This document shows positions 34,827 through 46,105 of a DNA stretch of 64,000 nucleotides, piece after piece (position 1 is the stretch's first letter; every line of letters starts with the position of its first letter). Below the pieces are notes generated by a model. The model was not told the DNA's origin, searched no databases, and was given only the letters and a program-made list of their open reading frames with translations. The position numbers and the translations under genes were made by a program. Source of the stretch: Pseudomonas alkylphenolica (GTDB taxonomy: Bacteria; Pseudomonadota; Gammaproteobacteria; Pseudomonadales; Pseudomonadaceae); assembly GCF_004025535.1 (NCBI RefSeq), contig NZ_QJRG01000047.1, forward strand, positions 310,001 to 374,000. The letters run 5' to 3'.

Positions 34827-36392
34827 GTGCGTTTCAACCTGCCGGTCACCGCCATCGAGCAAACGTTTGGCGCGGATCAACGGCTCATTTCTGCCACCGA
34901 TATCGCCAGTAACATCACTTATTGCAACGCCGAATTTGCCGCCATGAGTGGCTTTAGCCAGGCAGAACTGATCGGCAGCCCACACAATCTGGTACGCCAC
35001 CCGGACATGCCGGCTGCGGTGTTCGAGCAAATGTGGCACTACCTCAAGGCCGGCCAGAGCTGGATGGGGATCGTCAAGAACCGCTGCAAGAACGGCAACT
35101 TCTATTGGGTCAGCGCCTATGTCACCCCGATTCTGGAAAACGGCCGGGTGGTTGGTTATGAATCGGTCCGGGTCAAGCCGACCCGTGAACAGGTGCGCCG
35201 CGCCGAAGCGTTGTATGCACGTTTGCGCGAAGGCAAAGCGCCGGTGGCTACCGGGCGGTACATGACGCAGTTCGCCCGGGCCCTGAGCGTGCCGCTGGTG
35301 GCGGGCGCTACTGCCGTCGGCGCCCAGTTTCTGCTGCCAGGCTGGCAGGGGTACGGCATGACGTTGGCGCTGTTCGGCCTGGTCGGTCTTTGGGCGCATC
35401 GGCGTCTGGGGCAGCAACTGGCACAGATCGTCGCGTGTTCGGGCAATACCTTTGCCGATCCGGTGGTGGCGCTGACCTACAGTGATGCCTTGGGCCCGGC
35501 GGCACAATTGCAGTTGATGCTGATCAGCGAAGAGGCCCGGCTGAAAACGGCACTGACGCGCCTGAGCGACCTGGCGGTGCAAATGAGTGAAGCGGCGGGT
35601 GACTCCAGTCGCCTGTCCCGGCACACCGAATCATCGTTGCTTGAACAGCGTGCCGAAACCGACATGACTGCAACAGCCATGACTGAAATGGCCGCCTCGA
35701 TCACCGAGGTGGCGCGTCACGTGCAGGACACTGCGGGCGAAGCGCACACGGCCAGTCAGCTGGCCGGGCAGGGGGGCGCAGTGGTCGGTACGACCCGCGA
35801 GGCCATTCAGCTGTTGGCCAGCACTGTCAGTCAGATCAACCAGGCGGTCACCCACCTGGCAGGCCAGACCCAGGATATTTCCCTGGCCGCCGAAGTGATT
35901 CAGTCGATTGCCGACCAGACCAACCTACTGGCCCTCAATGCGGCCATCGAAGCCGCCCGCGCCGGTGAGCAGGGTCGGGGGTTTGCCGTGGTCGCCGACG
36001 AGGTGCGGGCTTTGGCCGGCAAGACCCGGCAATCGACGGTGCAGATCCAGGGCATCATCCACAGTTTGCGCGCCGGTGCCGATGAGGCGGTGAGCATCGC
36101 CAGCCTGGGAATTGACGAGGCGGAGCACGGCGTTGCCCGGGTGCTTGAGGCGCAACAGGCGCTGCAGGGTATCCGAGTGGCGGTGGAGCGCATCAGCGAC
36201 ATGAGCCAGCAAATGGCGGCGGCGTCCCAGGAGCAATCATGCGTGGCGGAGGAGGTCTGCGCGCAAATAAACCGCGTCGCCGGTACGGTGCAGCATACCG
36301 CGCAGAATGCCAATGCCGCGGCCAGTCGCGGGGCGGAACTGGAACACATTGCGTTGGGCCTGCGTGCCCTGGTCGAGCGCTTCAACCGCTGA
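34827..36392 (+). CDS. aer: Aer-type aerotaxis/energy-taxis receptor
   Basis: A 521-residue chemoreceptor. A PAS domain of the FAD-binding Aer type (about residues 10-115, [26 protein letters not shown]) comes first. A hydrophobic segment follows (about 150-190, with no periplasmic domain). The methyl-accepting signalling domain carries the hairpin [20 protein letters not shown] and [10 protein letters not shown]. It senses redox state through PAS and signals to CheA. GTG at 34827 is preferred: AAGGGAG precedes it by seven bases and the protein then begins MRFNLPVT like other Aer proteins. The GGDEF/EAL gene follows by 21 bases. Confidence 0.9.
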   Translation: MRFNLPVTAIEQTFGADQRLISATDIASNITYCNAEFAAMSGFSQAELIGSPHNLVRHPDMPAAVFEQMWHYLKAGQSWMGIVKNRCKNGNFYWVSAYVTPILENGRVVGYESVRVKPTREQVRRAEALYARLREGKAPVATGRYMTQFARALSVPLVAGATAVGAQFLLPGWQGYGMTLALFGLVGLWAHRRLGQQLAQIVACSGNTFADPVVALTYSDALGPAAQLQLMLISEEARLKTALTRLSDLAVQMSEAAGDSSRLSRHTESSLLEQRAETDMTATAMTEMAASITEVARHVQDTAGEAHTASQLAGQGGAVVGTTREAIQLLASTVSQINQAVTHLAGQTQDISLAAEVIQSIADQTNLLALNAAIEAARAGEQGRGFAVVADEVRALAGKTRQSTVQIQGIIHSLRAGADEAVSIASLGIDEAEHGVARVLEAQQALQGIRVAVERISDMSQQMAAASQEQSCVAEEVCAQINRVAGTVQHTAQNANAAASRGAELEHIALGLRALVERFNR

Positions 36393-36413
36393 CCCGAAAG
36401 GTACTCAAGCTTC

Positions 36414-38108
36414 ATGGATGATAATTACCGCGCGGCCGTCGATGCGGCCGCGATCTTTTCCGAGACCGACCTGAGTGGCCGGATCACGTACGTCAACGAA
36501 CAGTTCTGCAGCATCTCCGGGTACAGCCGCGAAGAGTTGCTGGGCGCCAATCACCGCATTCTCAATTCCGGCCTGCACGATTCGGCGTTTTTCTACGGTA
36601 TGTGGTGTGCGCTGGTGGCGGGCAAGGTGTGGAAAGGGGAGATCTGCAACCGCGCCAAAGACGGCTCGCTGTACTGGGTCGACAGCACCATGGTGCCACT
36701 GATCGACCCGGCCAGTGGCCGGGTGCGCAAGTACGTATCGATCCGCTTCGATGTCACCGAGAAGCGCCAGCTGTTGCACACCCTGCAATGGCGGGTGGGG
36801 CACGATGTGCTGACCGGGCTGCCCAACCGCGCCTACCTCTCCGACCTGCTGCAGCAGGCGCTGGAATTCTCGCGCAGCGAAGACAAGCCCTTGGCGGTGT
36901 GCATGCTCGACCTGGACGGCTTCAAGGCCGTCAACGATGGCTACGGTCATGCCAGCGGTGACCTGTTGCTGGTGGAGGTGGCCGCGCGCCTGAAGGGCAT
37001 CTTGCGCGGTGGCGATGCCGTGGCGCGGCTCTCGGGCGACGAGTTCGTGCTGATCCTGCGTCATGTGCAGGCACCGCAAGCGTTGCACGCCGCCCTGGAG
37101 CGAGTGCTCAATGCGATCGCTGCGCCTTATGTGATCCGGGAGCGGGAGGTCAGTGTCAGTGCCAGTATCGGCGTGACCCTGTTCCCGGTCGACAACGAAG
37201 ATGCCGACACTCTGGTGCGCCACGCCGATCAGGCGCTGTACGTCGCCAAGCAGAGCGGACGCAATCGTTATCACCTGTTCGACGTATCGCTGGACCGCGA
37301 AGTGAAGGCCACCCACCAGACCGTAGCGCGCGTACGCCAGGCGCTGATCAGTGGCGAGTTGTGCCTGCATTATCAGCCCAAGGTCAATATGCGCACCGGT
37401 CAGGTGCTTGGCTTTGAGGCCCTTTTGCGCTGGCAGCATCCGCTCAAGGGCCTGGTGACGCCCGCCGACTTCCTGCCGCTGGTGGAACGCACCGACCTGA
37501 TCGTCGACATCGGTGAGTGGGTGATTGCCCAGGCGATGGCCCAGATGCAGCAGTGGCAGGTGGCAGGGCACGCCTGGCCGGTGAGTGTGAACATCGCCGC
37601 ACGGCATTTTCAGCGGGGCGACTTTGTCGAGCGCCTTGAACGCTTGCTGGCCCGCCACCCGGCCGTGGCGCCGCACATGCTCGATCTGGAAATCGTCGAG
37701 TCGGTGGCCATCGAGAATATCCAGCGGGTCAGCCAGTGCCTGGAGGCCTGCCAGGCGTTGGGGGTGCAGTTCTCCCTGGACGATTTTGGTACTGGCTACT
37801 CGTCCCTGAGCTACCTCAAGCGTCTGCGCACGCGGACGATCAAGATCGACAAGTCGTTCGTGCGCGACATCCTCCATGACCATGACGACCTGGCGTTGAC
37901 CCAGGCAGTGATCAGCCTCGCCCAGGCCTTCGGGCGCCAGGTGGTCGCCGAGGGGCTGGAGACCGTCGAGCATGGCCTGGTGATGATGGACCTGGGGTGT
38001 GACATTGCCCAAGGCTACGGAATTGCCCGGCCAATGCCGCCTGAGGCGGTCATCGAGTGGGAGGCCAACTACGTACAACCGCCGCAATGGCGAGCGGTGG
38101 CCGGGTAG
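36414..38108 (+). CDS. PAS-GGDEF-EAL cyclic-di-GMP protein
   Basis: A 564-residue cytoplasmic protein. PAS lies at about 5-120 and GGDEF at about 130-290, with the active-site motif written SGDEF. EAL covers about 305-555 with [18 protein letters not shown] and KIDKSFV, which are the metal-binding and catalytic regions. SGDEF departs from GGDEF only at the first Gly, and several SGDEF proteins are active, so both synthesis and hydrolysis remain possible. Co-direction and 21-base spacing with aer suggest one operon, as I recall for aer1 and PP2258 in P. putida, where the protein affects motility. Confidence 0.9.
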   Translation: MDDNYRAAVDAAAIFSETDLSGRITYVNEQFCSISGYSREELLGANHRILNSGLHDSAFFYGMWCALVAGKVWKGEICNRAKDGSLYWVDSTMVPLIDPASGRVRKYVSIRFDVTEKRQLLHTLQWRVGHDVLTGLPNRAYLSDLLQQALEFSRSEDKPLAVCMLDLDGFKAVNDGYGHASGDLLLVEVAARLKGILRGGDAVARLSGDEFVLILRHVQAPQALHAALERVLNAIAAPYVIREREVSVSASIGVTLFPVDNEDADTLVRHADQALYVAKQSGRNRYHLFDVSLDREVKATHQTVARVRQALISGELCLHYQPKVNMRTGQVLGFEALLRWQHPLKGLVTPADFLPLVERTDLIVDIGEWVIAQAMAQMQQWQVAGHAWPVSVNIAARHFQRGDFVERLERLLARHPAVAPHMLDLEIVESVAIENIQRVSQCLEACQALGVQFSLDDFGTGYSSLSYLKRLRTRTIKIDKSFVRDILHDHDDLALTQAVISLAQAFGRQVVAEGLETVEHGLVMMDLGCDIAQGYGIARPMPPEAVIEWEANYVQPPQWRAVAG

Positions 38109-38116
38109 GGAAGGGT

Positions 38117-38167
38117 CTTTACGCATTCTTTATGCCCTGGCCAGGGTCTGCGTCTCGCACCTTTACG
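38117..38167 (+). promoter_or_regulatory. Candidate KdpE-binding repeats upstream of kdpF
   Basis: CTTTACGC (38117-38124) and CTTTATGC (38128-38135) are direct repeats 11 bases apart, and CTTTACGG recurs at 38161. They resemble the TTTA-rich KdpE operator of E. coli and lie 58-108 bases before kdpF. Confidence 0.4.
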
Positions 38168-38224
38168 GGCATGCTCCGGACAATAACCGTCAGCGGCAAA
38201 CAGCCGTAAGGACGGAGAGTTTCG

Positions 38225-38314
38225 ATGAGCATTCTGGACGGGGTGTCACTGCTGCTGGCAGTGGCGTTGATGATCTACCTGATGGTCGCGCTGCTGCGCG
38301 CCGACCGGGGTTAG
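38225..38314 (+). CDS. kdpF: K+-transporting ATPase KdpF subunit
   Basis: A 29-residue single-span membrane peptide: the hydrophobic core [17 protein letters not shown] is followed by a short basic/acidic tail (RADRG). This is the size and pattern of KdpF, which stabilises the KdpABC complex. GGAGAG precedes the ATG at 38225, and kdpA starts 8 bases after its stop. It is too short for most gene finders. Confidence 0.88.
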   Translation: MSILDGVSLLLAVALMIYLMVALLRADRG

Positions 38315-38322
38315 GAGCGACC

Positions 38323-40017
38323 ATGCACAGTTACGATTATGCGGTGCTGCTGGCGTTCTTCGCCCTGGTGTTGATCCCGGCGCCCTGGCTCGGGCGCTTC
38401 TATTACAAGGTCATGGAAGGCCAGCGCACCTGGCTGTCGCCCGTGCTGGGGCCGGTGGAGCGTGGCTGCTACCGCCTGTCCGGGGTCAATGCCGAGACCG
38501 AACAGAACTGGAAGCAGTACACCCTGGCCCTGCTGGCCTTCAACCTCGCCGGCTTCGTGCTGGTGTTTGCTGTGCTCTTGCTGCAGGGCTATCTACCGCT
38601 CAACCCGACGCACCTGCCGGGGCAGGAGTGGTCGTTGGCGCTCAATACCGCGGTGAGCTTCGTCACCAACACCAACTGGCAGGCCTACAGCGGCGAAGCG
38701 TCGGTAAGCTACCTCAGCCAGATGATCGGCTTGACGGTGCAGAACTTCGTCAGTGCTGCCACCGGCCTTGCCGTGCTGGTTGCGCTGTGCCGGGGCATTG
38801 CCCGGCGCTCGGCCAGCACGCTGGGTAACTTCTGGGTCGACATGACTCGCGCGACCCTGTACGGCCTGCTGCCGCTGTGCGTGCTGCTGGCCTTGTTCCT
38901 GGTCTGGCAGGGCGTGCCACAAACCTTTGGTGACTACGTCCATGCCGTGACCCTGCAGGGCGTCGACCAGACCCTCCCGCTGGGCCCGGCGGCCAGCCAG
39001 ATCGCGATCAAGCAACTGGGTACCAATGGCGGCGGCTTCTTCGGTGTCAACTCGGCGCACCCGTTCGAGAACCCGACGGCGTGGAGCAACCTGTTCGAAA
39101 TGGCCTCGATCATCCTGATTCCGGCGGCCCTGGTGTTCACCTTCGGTCACTACGTCAAGGACCTGCGTCAGAGCCGGTCGATCATTGCCTGCATGCTCGC
39201 GCTGTTCCTGATCGGTGGCGGCGCTGCGCTGTGGTCGGAGTACCAGGCCAACCCGGGCCTGAACAACCCGCAGGTCGAGCAGACCGCGCCGCTGGAAGGC
39301 AAGGAGAGCCGCTTTGGCACCACCGCCAGCGTGCTCTGGACGGTGACCACCACTGCAGCCTCGAACGGCTCGGTCAACAACATGCATGACAGCCTCAACC
39401 CCATTACCGGCATGGTTGCGCTGGTCAACATGATGGTTGGCGAGGTGATTTTCGGCGGCGTCGGGGCCGGTCTCTACGGCATGCTGCTCAACGTGCTGAT
39501 TGCGGTGTTCCTGGCTGGGCTGATGATTGGCCGCACGCCGGAGTACCTGGGCAAGAAACTGCAAGCGCGGGAAGTGCAGTTGCTGGTGGCGACCCTGCTG
39601 GTGATGCCGGTAGGCGTACTGGTTCTGGGAGCCCTGGCAGCCAGCCTGCCGGGCCCGGTGGCCTCGGTTACAAACCCCGGTGCCCATGGCTTCAGTCAGG
39701 TGCTGTACGCCTATACCTCGGCCAGTGCCAATAACGGTTCGGCCTTTGCCGGCTTCGGCGCCAACACCACCTTCCACAACCTGATGCTGGGCCTGGGCAT
39801 GTTGATCGGCCGCTTCGGCTACATCCTGCCGGTGCTGGCCCTGGCGGGCAGTCTGGCAATGAAGAAAAGTGCCCCGCTGGGCGAGAACAGTTTCCCCACC
39901 CACGGCCCGCTGTTCGCGACGTTGCTGGTGGTCACCATTCTGTTGATCGGTGGCTTGACCTTCCTGCCGGCCCTGGCTCTGGGCCCGATCACCGAACACC
40001 TGAGCCTGGGTTTCTGA
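38323..40017 (+). CDS. kdpA: K+-transporting ATPase, channel-like subunit KdpA
   Basis: A 564-residue membrane protein with about ten spans and four selectivity-filter-like repeats: [11 protein letters not shown] near 110, [19 protein letters not shown] near 230, [11 protein letters not shown] near 345 and [11 protein letters not shown] near 470. It forms the K+ entry pathway. ATG at 38323 follows TTAGGAGCG. The frame is open far upstream, but those codons lie in the kdpF region and before it. Confidence 0.97.
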   Translation: MHSYDYAVLLAFFALVLIPAPWLGRFYYKVMEGQRTWLSPVLGPVERGCYRLSGVNAETEQNWKQYTLALLAFNLAGFVLVFAVLLLQGYLPLNPTHLPGQEWSLALNTAVSFVTNTNWQAYSGEASVSYLSQMIGLTVQNFVSAATGLAVLVALCRGIARRSASTLGNFWVDMTRATLYGLLPLCVLLALFLVWQGVPQTFGDYVHAVTLQGVDQTLPLGPAASQIAIKQLGTNGGGFFGVNSAHPFENPTAWSNLFEMASIILIPAALVFTFGHYVKDLRQSRSIIACMLALFLIGGGAALWSEYQANPGLNNPQVEQTAPLEGKESRFGTTASVLWTVTTTAASNGSVNNMHDSLNPITGMVALVNMMVGEVIFGGVGAGLYGMLLNVLIAVFLAGLMIGRTPEYLGKKLQAREVQLLVATLLVMPVGVLVLGALAASLPGPVASVTNPGAHGFSQVLYAYTSASANNGSAFAGFGANTTFHNLMLGLGMLIGRFGYILPVLALAGSLAMKKSAPLGENSFPTHGPLFATLLVVTILLIGGLTFLPALALGPITEHLSLGF

Positions 40018-40027
40018 GGAGCGAATC

Positions 40028-42082
40028 ATGAACATGCCGATTCCTGAAGTGAAAGCAGTTCCGGCCCCGGCGGCACGGACCACCTTTGCCGCGCTCTGGC
40101 GCCCGGCGCTGGTGCAGGCTTTCGTCAAGCTCGACCCGCGTCAGCTCAAACGTTCACCGGTGATGCTGGTGGTAGAGCTGACGGCGATCTTCACCACCGT
40201 GTTGTGCTTTGTGCCCGACACTGCCGTACCCACCACAGTGGCCATGCAGATTGCCTTGTGGTTGTGGTTCACGGTGTTGTTCGCCAACTTTGCCGAAGCC
40301 CTGGCAGAAGGGCGCGGCAAGGCCCGCGCCGACAGCCTCAAGGCCGGTAGCCAGGGCCTGAGTGCGCGGCGTCGCAACGCCTCGGGTAGCTTCGAGATCG
40401 TGCCGGCGACCAACCTGCGCAAAGATGATGTGGTCAAGGTGCTGGCCGGCGAGATGATCCCCAGCGACGGTGAAGTGCTTGAAGGCATTGCTGCCGTCAA
40501 CGAGGCGGCGATCACCGGTGAGTCCGCGCCGGTGATCCGTGAGTCCGGTGGTGACCGCTCGGCGGTGACCGGTAACACCCGGCTGGTTTCCGACTGGTTG
40601 CTGATCCGCATCACCAGCAACCCGGGCGAGTCGACTCTGGACCGCATGATCGCTCTGGTCGAAGGCGCCAAGCGCCAGAAGACGCCCAACGAGATCGCTC
40701 TGGACATCCTGCTGATCGGCCTGACCATGATCTTTCTGGTGGTCGTGGTGACCCTGCAACCGTTCGCGCACTTTGCCGGTGGCAGCATCCCGCTGGTGTT
40801 CCTGGTGGCGCTGCTGGTGACCTTGATTCCCACCACCATCGGTGGCCTGCTGTCGGCCATCGGCATTGCCGGCATGGATCGCCTGGTACGCCTGAACGTG
40901 ATTGCCCGCTCTGGTCGCGCCGTGGAAGCGGCCGGTGATGTACATGTGCTGATGCTCGACAAGACCGGCACCATCACCTTTGGTAACCGCCGCTGCAGCG
41001 CCTTGCACGCCGCTCCCGGTATCACCTCCAAAGAACTGGGCGAGGGCGCCTTGCTGGCCTCGCTGGCCGACGACACCGCCGAGGGCAAGTCGATTGTCGA
41101 GTACCTGCGTCAATTGCACGACTTCGACGAGCCGGCGGCTGATCAACTGACCCCTGTGGCCTTCAGTGCCGAGACGCGCCTGTCCGGCGTTGATTACCAG
41201 CAACGTCGATTCCGCAAGGGCGCGGTGGATTCGGTGCTGGCATTTGTCGGTATGCAGCGGCTGGAGCTGCCGGCGCCATTGTCCCGTGAGGTGGACAAGA
41301 TCGCCCAGAGCGGCGGCACCCCGTTGCTGGTCTGTGTCGACAAGCGCCTGTTGGGGGTGATTCACCTCAAGGACGTGGTCAAGCCGGGAATCCGCGAGCG
41401 CTTTGCCGAGCTGCGCAAGCTGGGCATCCGCACCGTGATGGTCACCGGTGACAACCCGCTGACCGCTGCCGCGATTGCCGCCGAAGCCGGGGTCGACGAT
41501 GTGCTGGCCGAAGCCACCCCGGAGAAGAAGCTCGCGCGCATTCGTCAGGAGCAGAACGATGGGCGTCTGGTCGCCATGTGCGGCGACGGCGCCAACGATG
41601 CTCCGGCGCTGGCCCAGGCGGATGTCGGCATGGCCATGAACGACGGCACCCAGGCAGCCCGCGAGGCCGCCAACATGGTCGACCTGGACAGCGACCCGAC
41701 CAAACTGCTGGACGTGGTACAGGTCGGCAAAGAGCTGCTGGTGACCCGCGGCGCCTTGACCACTTTCTCGATTGCCAACGACGTGGCCAAGTACTTCGCG
41801 ATCCTGCCGGCACTGTTTGCGGCGATCTATCCACAGCTGGGTGTGCTCAACCTGATGCGCCTGAACAGTCCGCAGAGCGCGATCCTTTCGGCCATCGTCT
41901 TCAACGCGCTGATCATCGTCGTGCTGATTCCGCTGGCCCTGCGCGGCGTGCGCGTGCAGGCCGCGAGTGCTGCCCACCTATTGCGCCGCAACCTGCTGAT
42001 CTACGGCGTGGGCGGGCTGCTGGTGCCGTTCGCCGGGATCAAGCTGATCGACATGTTGCTCACCGCTTTGCACCTGGTCTGA
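40028..42082 (+). CDS. kdpB: K+-transporting P-type ATPase KdpB
   Basis: A 684-residue P-type ATPase. The phosphorylated residue is Asp311 in DKTGTIT. The actuator loop TGESAPV lies near 160, the hinge [16 protein letters not shown] near 520, and the IPTTIGGL membrane motif near 275. It couples ATP hydrolysis to K+ uptake through KdpA. ATG at 40028 follows GAGGAGC, 10 bases after kdpA. Confidence 0.97.
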   Translation: MNMPIPEVKAVPAPAARTTFAALWRPALVQAFVKLDPRQLKRSPVMLVVELTAIFTTVLCFVPDTAVPTTVAMQIALWLWFTVLFANFAEALAEGRGKARADSLKAGSQGLSARRRNASGSFEIVPATNLRKDDVVKVLAGEMIPSDGEVLEGIAAVNEAAITGESAPVIRESGGDRSAVTGNTRLVSDWLLIRITSNPGESTLDRMIALVEGAKRQKTPNEIALDILLIGLTMIFLVVVVTLQPFAHFAGGSIPLVFLVALLVTLIPTTIGGLLSAIGIAGMDRLVRLNVIARSGRAVEAAGDVHVLMLDKTGTITFGNRRCSALHAAPGITSKELGEGALLASLADDTAEGKSIVEYLRQLHDFDEPAADQLTPVAFSAETRLSGVDYQQRRFRKGAVDSVLAFVGMQRLELPAPLSREVDKIAQSGGTPLLVCVDKRLLGVIHLKDVVKPGIRERFAELRKLGIRTVMVTGDNPLTAAAIAAEAGVDDVLAEATPEKKLARIRQEQNDGRLVAMCGDGANDAPALAQADVGMAMNDGTQAAREAANMVDLDSDPTKLLDVVQVGKELLVTRGALTTFSIANDVAKYFAILPALFAAIYPQLGVLNLMRLNSPQSAILSAIVFNALIIVVLIPLALRGVRVQAASAAHLLRRNLLIYGVGGLLVPFAGIKLIDMLLTALHLV

Positions 42083-42098
42083 TACCAAGGAGATGACC

Positions 42099-42659
42099 AT
42101 GACAACTTATCTACGTCCGGCCACAAGCCTGATCCTGCTGATGACCCTGATCACTGGTGCGGTGTACCCGCTGGTGGTCACCGGGGTGGCGCAGGTGGCG
42201 TTCCCCGAACAGGCCAACGGCAGCTTGCTGCGCGATGACCAGGGCCAGGTACGCGGCTCGCTGCTGATCGCCCAGGCGTTCAAGGGCGATGCCTGGTTCC
42301 ATTCGCGGCCCTCGGCGGCAGACTTTGCCACCGTCGCCAGTGGTGCCAGCAACCTGGCACCGAGCAACCCGGCGCTGGCCCAGCGCATCAACGACAGCGC
42401 CGCACAGCAGTACCTCGAGGCACAGGGCGCGGTGCCGCTGGACCTGCTGACCACCTCCGGCAGTGGCCTGGACCCGCACCTGTCACCTGCAGCCATTGCC
42501 TATCAGCTGCCACGCGTGGCGGCAGCGCGACAGCTTGCCACAGAGGCCTTGCAAGCGCTGGTCGAGCAGTCCACCCTGCAGCCATTGATCGGCCCGCCGG
42601 TGGTCAACGTGCTGGCTTTGAACGCCGCGCTCGAGCGGCTGGCCCCGGCTTCGAAATAA
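42099..42659 (+). CDS. kdpC: K+-transporting ATPase subunit KdpC
   Basis: A 186-residue subunit with one N-terminal membrane span (about residues 10-30) and a periplasmic domain. The conserved phrases [21 protein letters not shown] and [18 protein letters not shown] are present. ATG at 42099 is chosen because AAGGAG lies 7 bases upstream; the ATG two codons earlier is too close to that site. Confidence 0.96.
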   Translation: MTTYLRPATSLILLMTLITGAVYPLVVTGVAQVAFPEQANGSLLRDDQGQVRGSLLIAQAFKGDAWFHSRPSAADFATVASGASNLAPSNPALAQRINDSAAQQYLEAQGAVPLDLLTTSGSGLDPHLSPAAIAYQLPRVAAARQLATEALQALVEQSTLQPLIGPPVVNVLALNAALERLAPASK

Positions 42660-42668
42660 GGACACACG

Positions 42669-45329
42669 GTGAGCGATAGCAACTCCGAACGCGCTGATGC
42701 GTTGTTGGCCGGCCTGCCGCGCGAAGGGCGCGGCAGGCTCAAGGTGTTTCTCGGGGCAGCGCCGGGGGTGGGCAAGACCTACGCCATGCTCCAGGCTGCC
42801 CACGCCCAGGTGCGCCAGGGCGTGCAGGTACTGGCGGCGGTGGTCGAGACCCATGGCCGGGCCGAAACCGAATCGCTGCTCGGTGGCCTTGCGCAACAAC
42901 CCCTGGTGCGCTCGGAATACCGGGGTGTGCAGCTCGAAGAAATGGACCTGGACGGCCTGCTCAAGGCTTCGCCGCAACTGGCCCTGGTCGACGAGCTGGC
43001 CCACAGCAATGCGCCCGGCAGTCGTCACGCCAAACGCTGGCAGGATGTGCAGGAACTGCTGGCGGCGGGTATCGATATCTACACCACGGTCAACGTCCAG
43101 CACCTGGAAAGTCTCAACGACCAGGTACGCGGCATCACCGGTGTGCAGGTACGGGAAACGCTGCCGGACTGGGTGCTGCAGGAAGCCTTCGAGCTGGTCC
43201 TGATCGACCTGCCTCCGCGTGAATTGCTGGAGCGTTTGCGTGAAGGCAAGGTGTATGTACCCGAACAGGCGCGGGCAGCAATCGATGCCTTTTTCAGCCA
43301 GACCAATCTCACCGCCTTGCGCGAGCTGGCCATGCAGACGGCGGCGGCCCGGGTTGATGCCGACCTGGCGCACGGTTACCGTCAGCTCGGCCAGGACGCC
43401 CCTTCGTTACGTGGACGGTTGCTGGTCGGGGTCGATGGCGATGCCCAGGCCGAGCGCCTGGTGCGTCACGCCAGCCGGGTGGCGCAACGCCGTCATCTGC
43501 CCTGGAGCCTGGTGCATGTGGACAACGGCAAGTTGCGCGACGAAGCCGCCCGCCAGCGTCTGCAGGCGGCTCAGCAACTGGCTGAGCGCCTGGGCGGGGA
43601 GGTGGTTGTGCTGCGTGCCGGCGAGGTGGCCAAGACGTTGATCCAGCACGCGCTGGAGCGTCGCGCCAACCTGGTACTGGTCGGCCAGTCCCGTGACCGT
43701 CTGCGTCGGCGGCTGTTTGGTGCCGGTGTGGCCACGCGCTTGTTGCGCGAGGCCCATGGCCTGGAAGTCAACGTACTTGACCGTGACGATCGGCCTGAGC
43801 CGCCGAGTGCTGCAGTGAAGAAGGTCTGGGTCTGGAGGCATTACCTGCTGGCACTCGCCGCTACCGTGCTGGCAGCGGGCATTTCCTGGGGGGTTTCCGG
43901 TGTCCTGGCGTTGCCGAACATCTCGCTGGTGTTTCTTGCCGCGGTGTTGCTGGTCGCCGTGCGCAGTAGTCTTGGCCCGGCCCTGGCTTGTGCGGCGATG
44001 TCGTTCCTGACCTATGACTTTTTGTTCATTCCGCCGAACTTCTCCTTCGCCATCCAGCGCGAGGAAGATGTGCTTACGTCATTGTTCTTCCTGTTGATGG
44101 CGGCGCTCACCGGTAACCTGGCGGCGCGCCAGCGTCGGCAATTGCAGGCACTGCGCGAAACCCAGGAACAGACCAACCAGTTGCTCGAGCTGTCGCGCAA
44201 GCTGACCGCCGCCACCGATCGCCAGGCTGTGTTCAACGCCGCCGGGCAACACCTCGATGGCTGGAATGATTTGCAGGTGTGCCTGCTTGAGCGCGATGTG
44301 GAAGGCCGCCTGCAAGTTGCCAGTGCGGGCAGCGTACAGTTCAGTGACAACGAGCGGGCTGCCGCCGACTGGGCCTGGCAGCACGGCCAGGAAGCAGGCC
44401 TTGGCAGTGATACGTTGCCCAATGGCCGTTGGTGGTGGTGGCCGTTATCAGTAGAAGAGCAACCCCTGGCGTTGTTGGGCGTGCGCCCACGTCAGGGGCA
44501 GAATCTCAGCCCGCAGCGCCGCCGCTTGCTCAAGTCCTTGAGCCAGCCACTGGCTCAGGCATTGGCCCGGGCGCGTCTGGCCGAGCAACTGGAGGCCGCG
44601 CGCCTGCATGGTGAAACCGAGCAACTGCGCAGCGCGTTGCTCGCGTCGGTGTCGCATGACCTGCGCACGCCGCTGACGGCCATGCGCGGCAGTATCGACA
44701 GCCTGTTGGCGCTGGGCGAGGCTATTCCCCAGGCGGACCGTCAGGAGCTGCTCGAAGGCACGCGCAACGAAGCCGAGCGCCTGGACCGTTACATCCAGAA
44801 CCTGCTGGACATGACGCGCCTGGGCCATGGCGGGCTGAAGCTGGCCCGCGACTGGGTGGCACCCACCGATATCGTTGGCAGCGCACTCAACCGCTTGCGC
44901 GTGGTGCTGGCGCCGTTGCAGGTCACCACCGAGGTGCCCGCTGATCTGCCGCTGCTGTTCGTGCATGCCGCCTTGATCGAGCAGGCGCTGGTCAATGTAC
45001 TGGAAAACGCGGCGCGCTTTTCGCCCGCCAATGGCCGCCTGCAACTACAGGTGTCGACAGGCGATGGCCAGTTGCGTTTTGCCGTCAGCGACGAGGGACC
45101 GGGTATTCCGGCGGCCGATCGCGAGAAAATCTTCGACATGTTCTACACCGCTGCGCGTGGCGATCGAGGCGGGCAGGGCACGGGCCTTGGCCTGGCGATC
45201 TGCCAGGGCATGATCGGTGCACATGGCGGGCATATTCTGGTGGACGAGGGTATCGATGGTCAGGGTACGTGCATCACATTATGCTTGCCGCTCCCGACCC
45301 AGCCCGAACCCGAAAGCGAAGCCCCATGA
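42669..45329 (+). CDS. kdpD: Sensor histidine kinase KdpD
   Basis: An 886-residue sensor. The N-terminal KdpD domain has Walker A GAAPGVGKT (29-37) and the VDELAHSN motif near 110. A Usp-like domain spans about 245-370. Four close membrane spans (DUF4118, about 390-490) and a GAF-like region (about 515-640) follow. HisKA with His663 in SVSHDLRTPLT and HATPase_c (GQGTGLGLAI near 840) complete it. It responds to K+ limitation and turgor. The start is GTG at 42669 after AAGGA. Its stop overlaps kdpE (ATGA). Confidence 0.95.
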   Translation: MSDSNSERADALLAGLPREGRGRLKVFLGAAPGVGKTYAMLQAAHAQVRQGVQVLAAVVETHGRAETESLLGGLAQQPLVRSEYRGVQLEEMDLDGLLKASPQLALVDELAHSNAPGSRHAKRWQDVQELLAAGIDIYTTVNVQHLESLNDQVRGITGVQVRETLPDWVLQEAFELVLIDLPPRELLERLREGKVYVPEQARAAIDAFFSQTNLTALRELAMQTAAARVDADLAHGYRQLGQDAPSLRGRLLVGVDGDAQAERLVRHASRVAQRRHLPWSLVHVDNGKLRDEAARQRLQAAQQLAERLGGEVVVLRAGEVAKTLIQHALERRANLVLVGQSRDRLRRRLFGAGVATRLLREAHGLEVNVLDRDDRPEPPSAAVKKVWVWRHYLLALAATVLAAGISWGVSGVLALPNISLVFLAAVLLVAVRSSLGPALACAAMSFLTYDFLFIPPNFSFAIQREEDVLTSLFFLLMAALTGNLAARQRRQLQALRETQEQTNQLLELSRKLTAATDRQAVFNAAGQHLDGWNDLQVCLLERDVEGRLQVASAGSVQFSDNERAAADWAWQHGQEAGLGSDTLPNGRWWWWPLSVEEQPLALLGVRPRQGQNLSPQRRRLLKSLSQPLAQALARARLAEQLEAARLHGETEQLRSALLASVSHDLRTPLTAMRGSIDSLLALGEAIPQADRQELLEGTRNEAERLDRYIQNLLDMTRLGHGGLKLARDWVAPTDIVGSALNRLRVVLAPLQVTTEVPADLPLLFVHAALIEQALVNVLENAARFSPANGRLQLQVSTGDGQLRFAVSDEGPGIPAADREKIFDMFYTAARGDRGGQGTGLGLAICQGMIGAHGGHILVDEGIDGQGTCITLCLPLPTQPEPESEAP

Positions 45330-46018
45330 GCCAGATCGCAACCCTGCTGGTCATCGATGATGAACCCCAGATCCGCAAGTTCCTGCGTATCAGCCTGAGC
45401 TCCCAGGGCTACAAGGTCGTGGAGGCCGCCACGGGCGCCGAAGGCCTGGCGCAGGCCGCGCTGGCCCGGCCTGACCTGGTGGTGCTCGACCTGGGCCTGC
45501 CGGACATGGACGGGCAACAGGTGCTGCGCGAGTTGCGTGAATGGAGTGCGGTGCCGGTGCTGGTGCTGTCGGTGCGCGCCAGTGAAGTCCAGAAGGTCGA
45601 GGCGCTGGACAGTGGTGCCAACGACTACGTGACCAAGCCGTTCGGCATTCAGGAGTTTCTTGCGCGGGTGCGGGCCCTGCTGCGTCAGGCGCCTCAGGCC
45701 GCCGCCACGGATGTTGCACCGAGCTTTGGGCCGTTGACGGTCGACCTGGCCTTTCGCAAGGTCACCCTCGACGGTGTCGAGGTTGCCTTGACCCGCAAGG
45801 AGTACGCCCTGTTGGCACAGCTGGCGACGTACCCCGGGCGGGTAATCACCCAGCAGCAGTTGCTCAAGGACATCTGGGGGCCGACCCATGTCGATGACAG
45901 CCATTACCTGCGGATTGTCGTGGCGCATGTGCGCCAGAAACTGGGCGATGACCCCACGGCCCCGCGCTTCATCATCACTGAGCCCGGAGTAGGGTATCGG
46001 TTGGTAGCGCCGGAATAG
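45326..46018 (+). CDS. kdpE: Response regulator KdpE
   Basis: A 230-residue OmpR-class regulator. The receiver has IDDEPQIRKFL, phospho-Asp in VVLDLGLPDMDG and Lys in YVTKPFG. The winged HTH spans about 130-228 and ends GVGYRLV. It activates kdpFABC when phosphorylated by KdpD. ATG at 45326 overlaps the kdpD stop by four bases, so the pair is translationally coupled. Confidence 0.95.
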   Translation: MSQIATLLVIDDEPQIRKFLRISLSSQGYKVVEAATGAEGLAQAALARPDLVVLDLGLPDMDGQQVLRELREWSAVPVLVLSVRASEVQKVEALDSGANDYVTKPFGIQEFLARVRALLRQAPQAAATDVAPSFGPLTVDLAFRKVTLDGVEVALTRKEYALLAQLATYPGRVITQQQLLKDIWGPTHVDDSHYLRIVVAHVRQKLGDDPTAPRFIITEPGVGYRLVAPE

Positions 46019-46033
46019 GGCCCCACAATCTGT

Positions 46034-46080
46034 GTAGGAGCTGGCGAAGCCTGCGATCGGGCGCGAAGCGGTCGCAGGCC
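46034..46080. repeat. REP element
   Basis: GTAGGAGCTGGCGAAGCC head followed by the hairpin GCCTGCGA/TCGCAGGC (46049-46079). It fits the Pseudomonas REP family and lies between the convergent kdpE and patatin genes. Confidence 0.75.
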
Positions 46081-46105
46081 CATGCAACCAACACCGGGCC
46101 TGGCG

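Noticed and set aside
38593..40128. 511-codon antisense frame over kdpA
   Set aside because: His/Gln/Arg-rich composition typical of a reversed GC-rich gene; kdpA on the other strand is certain.
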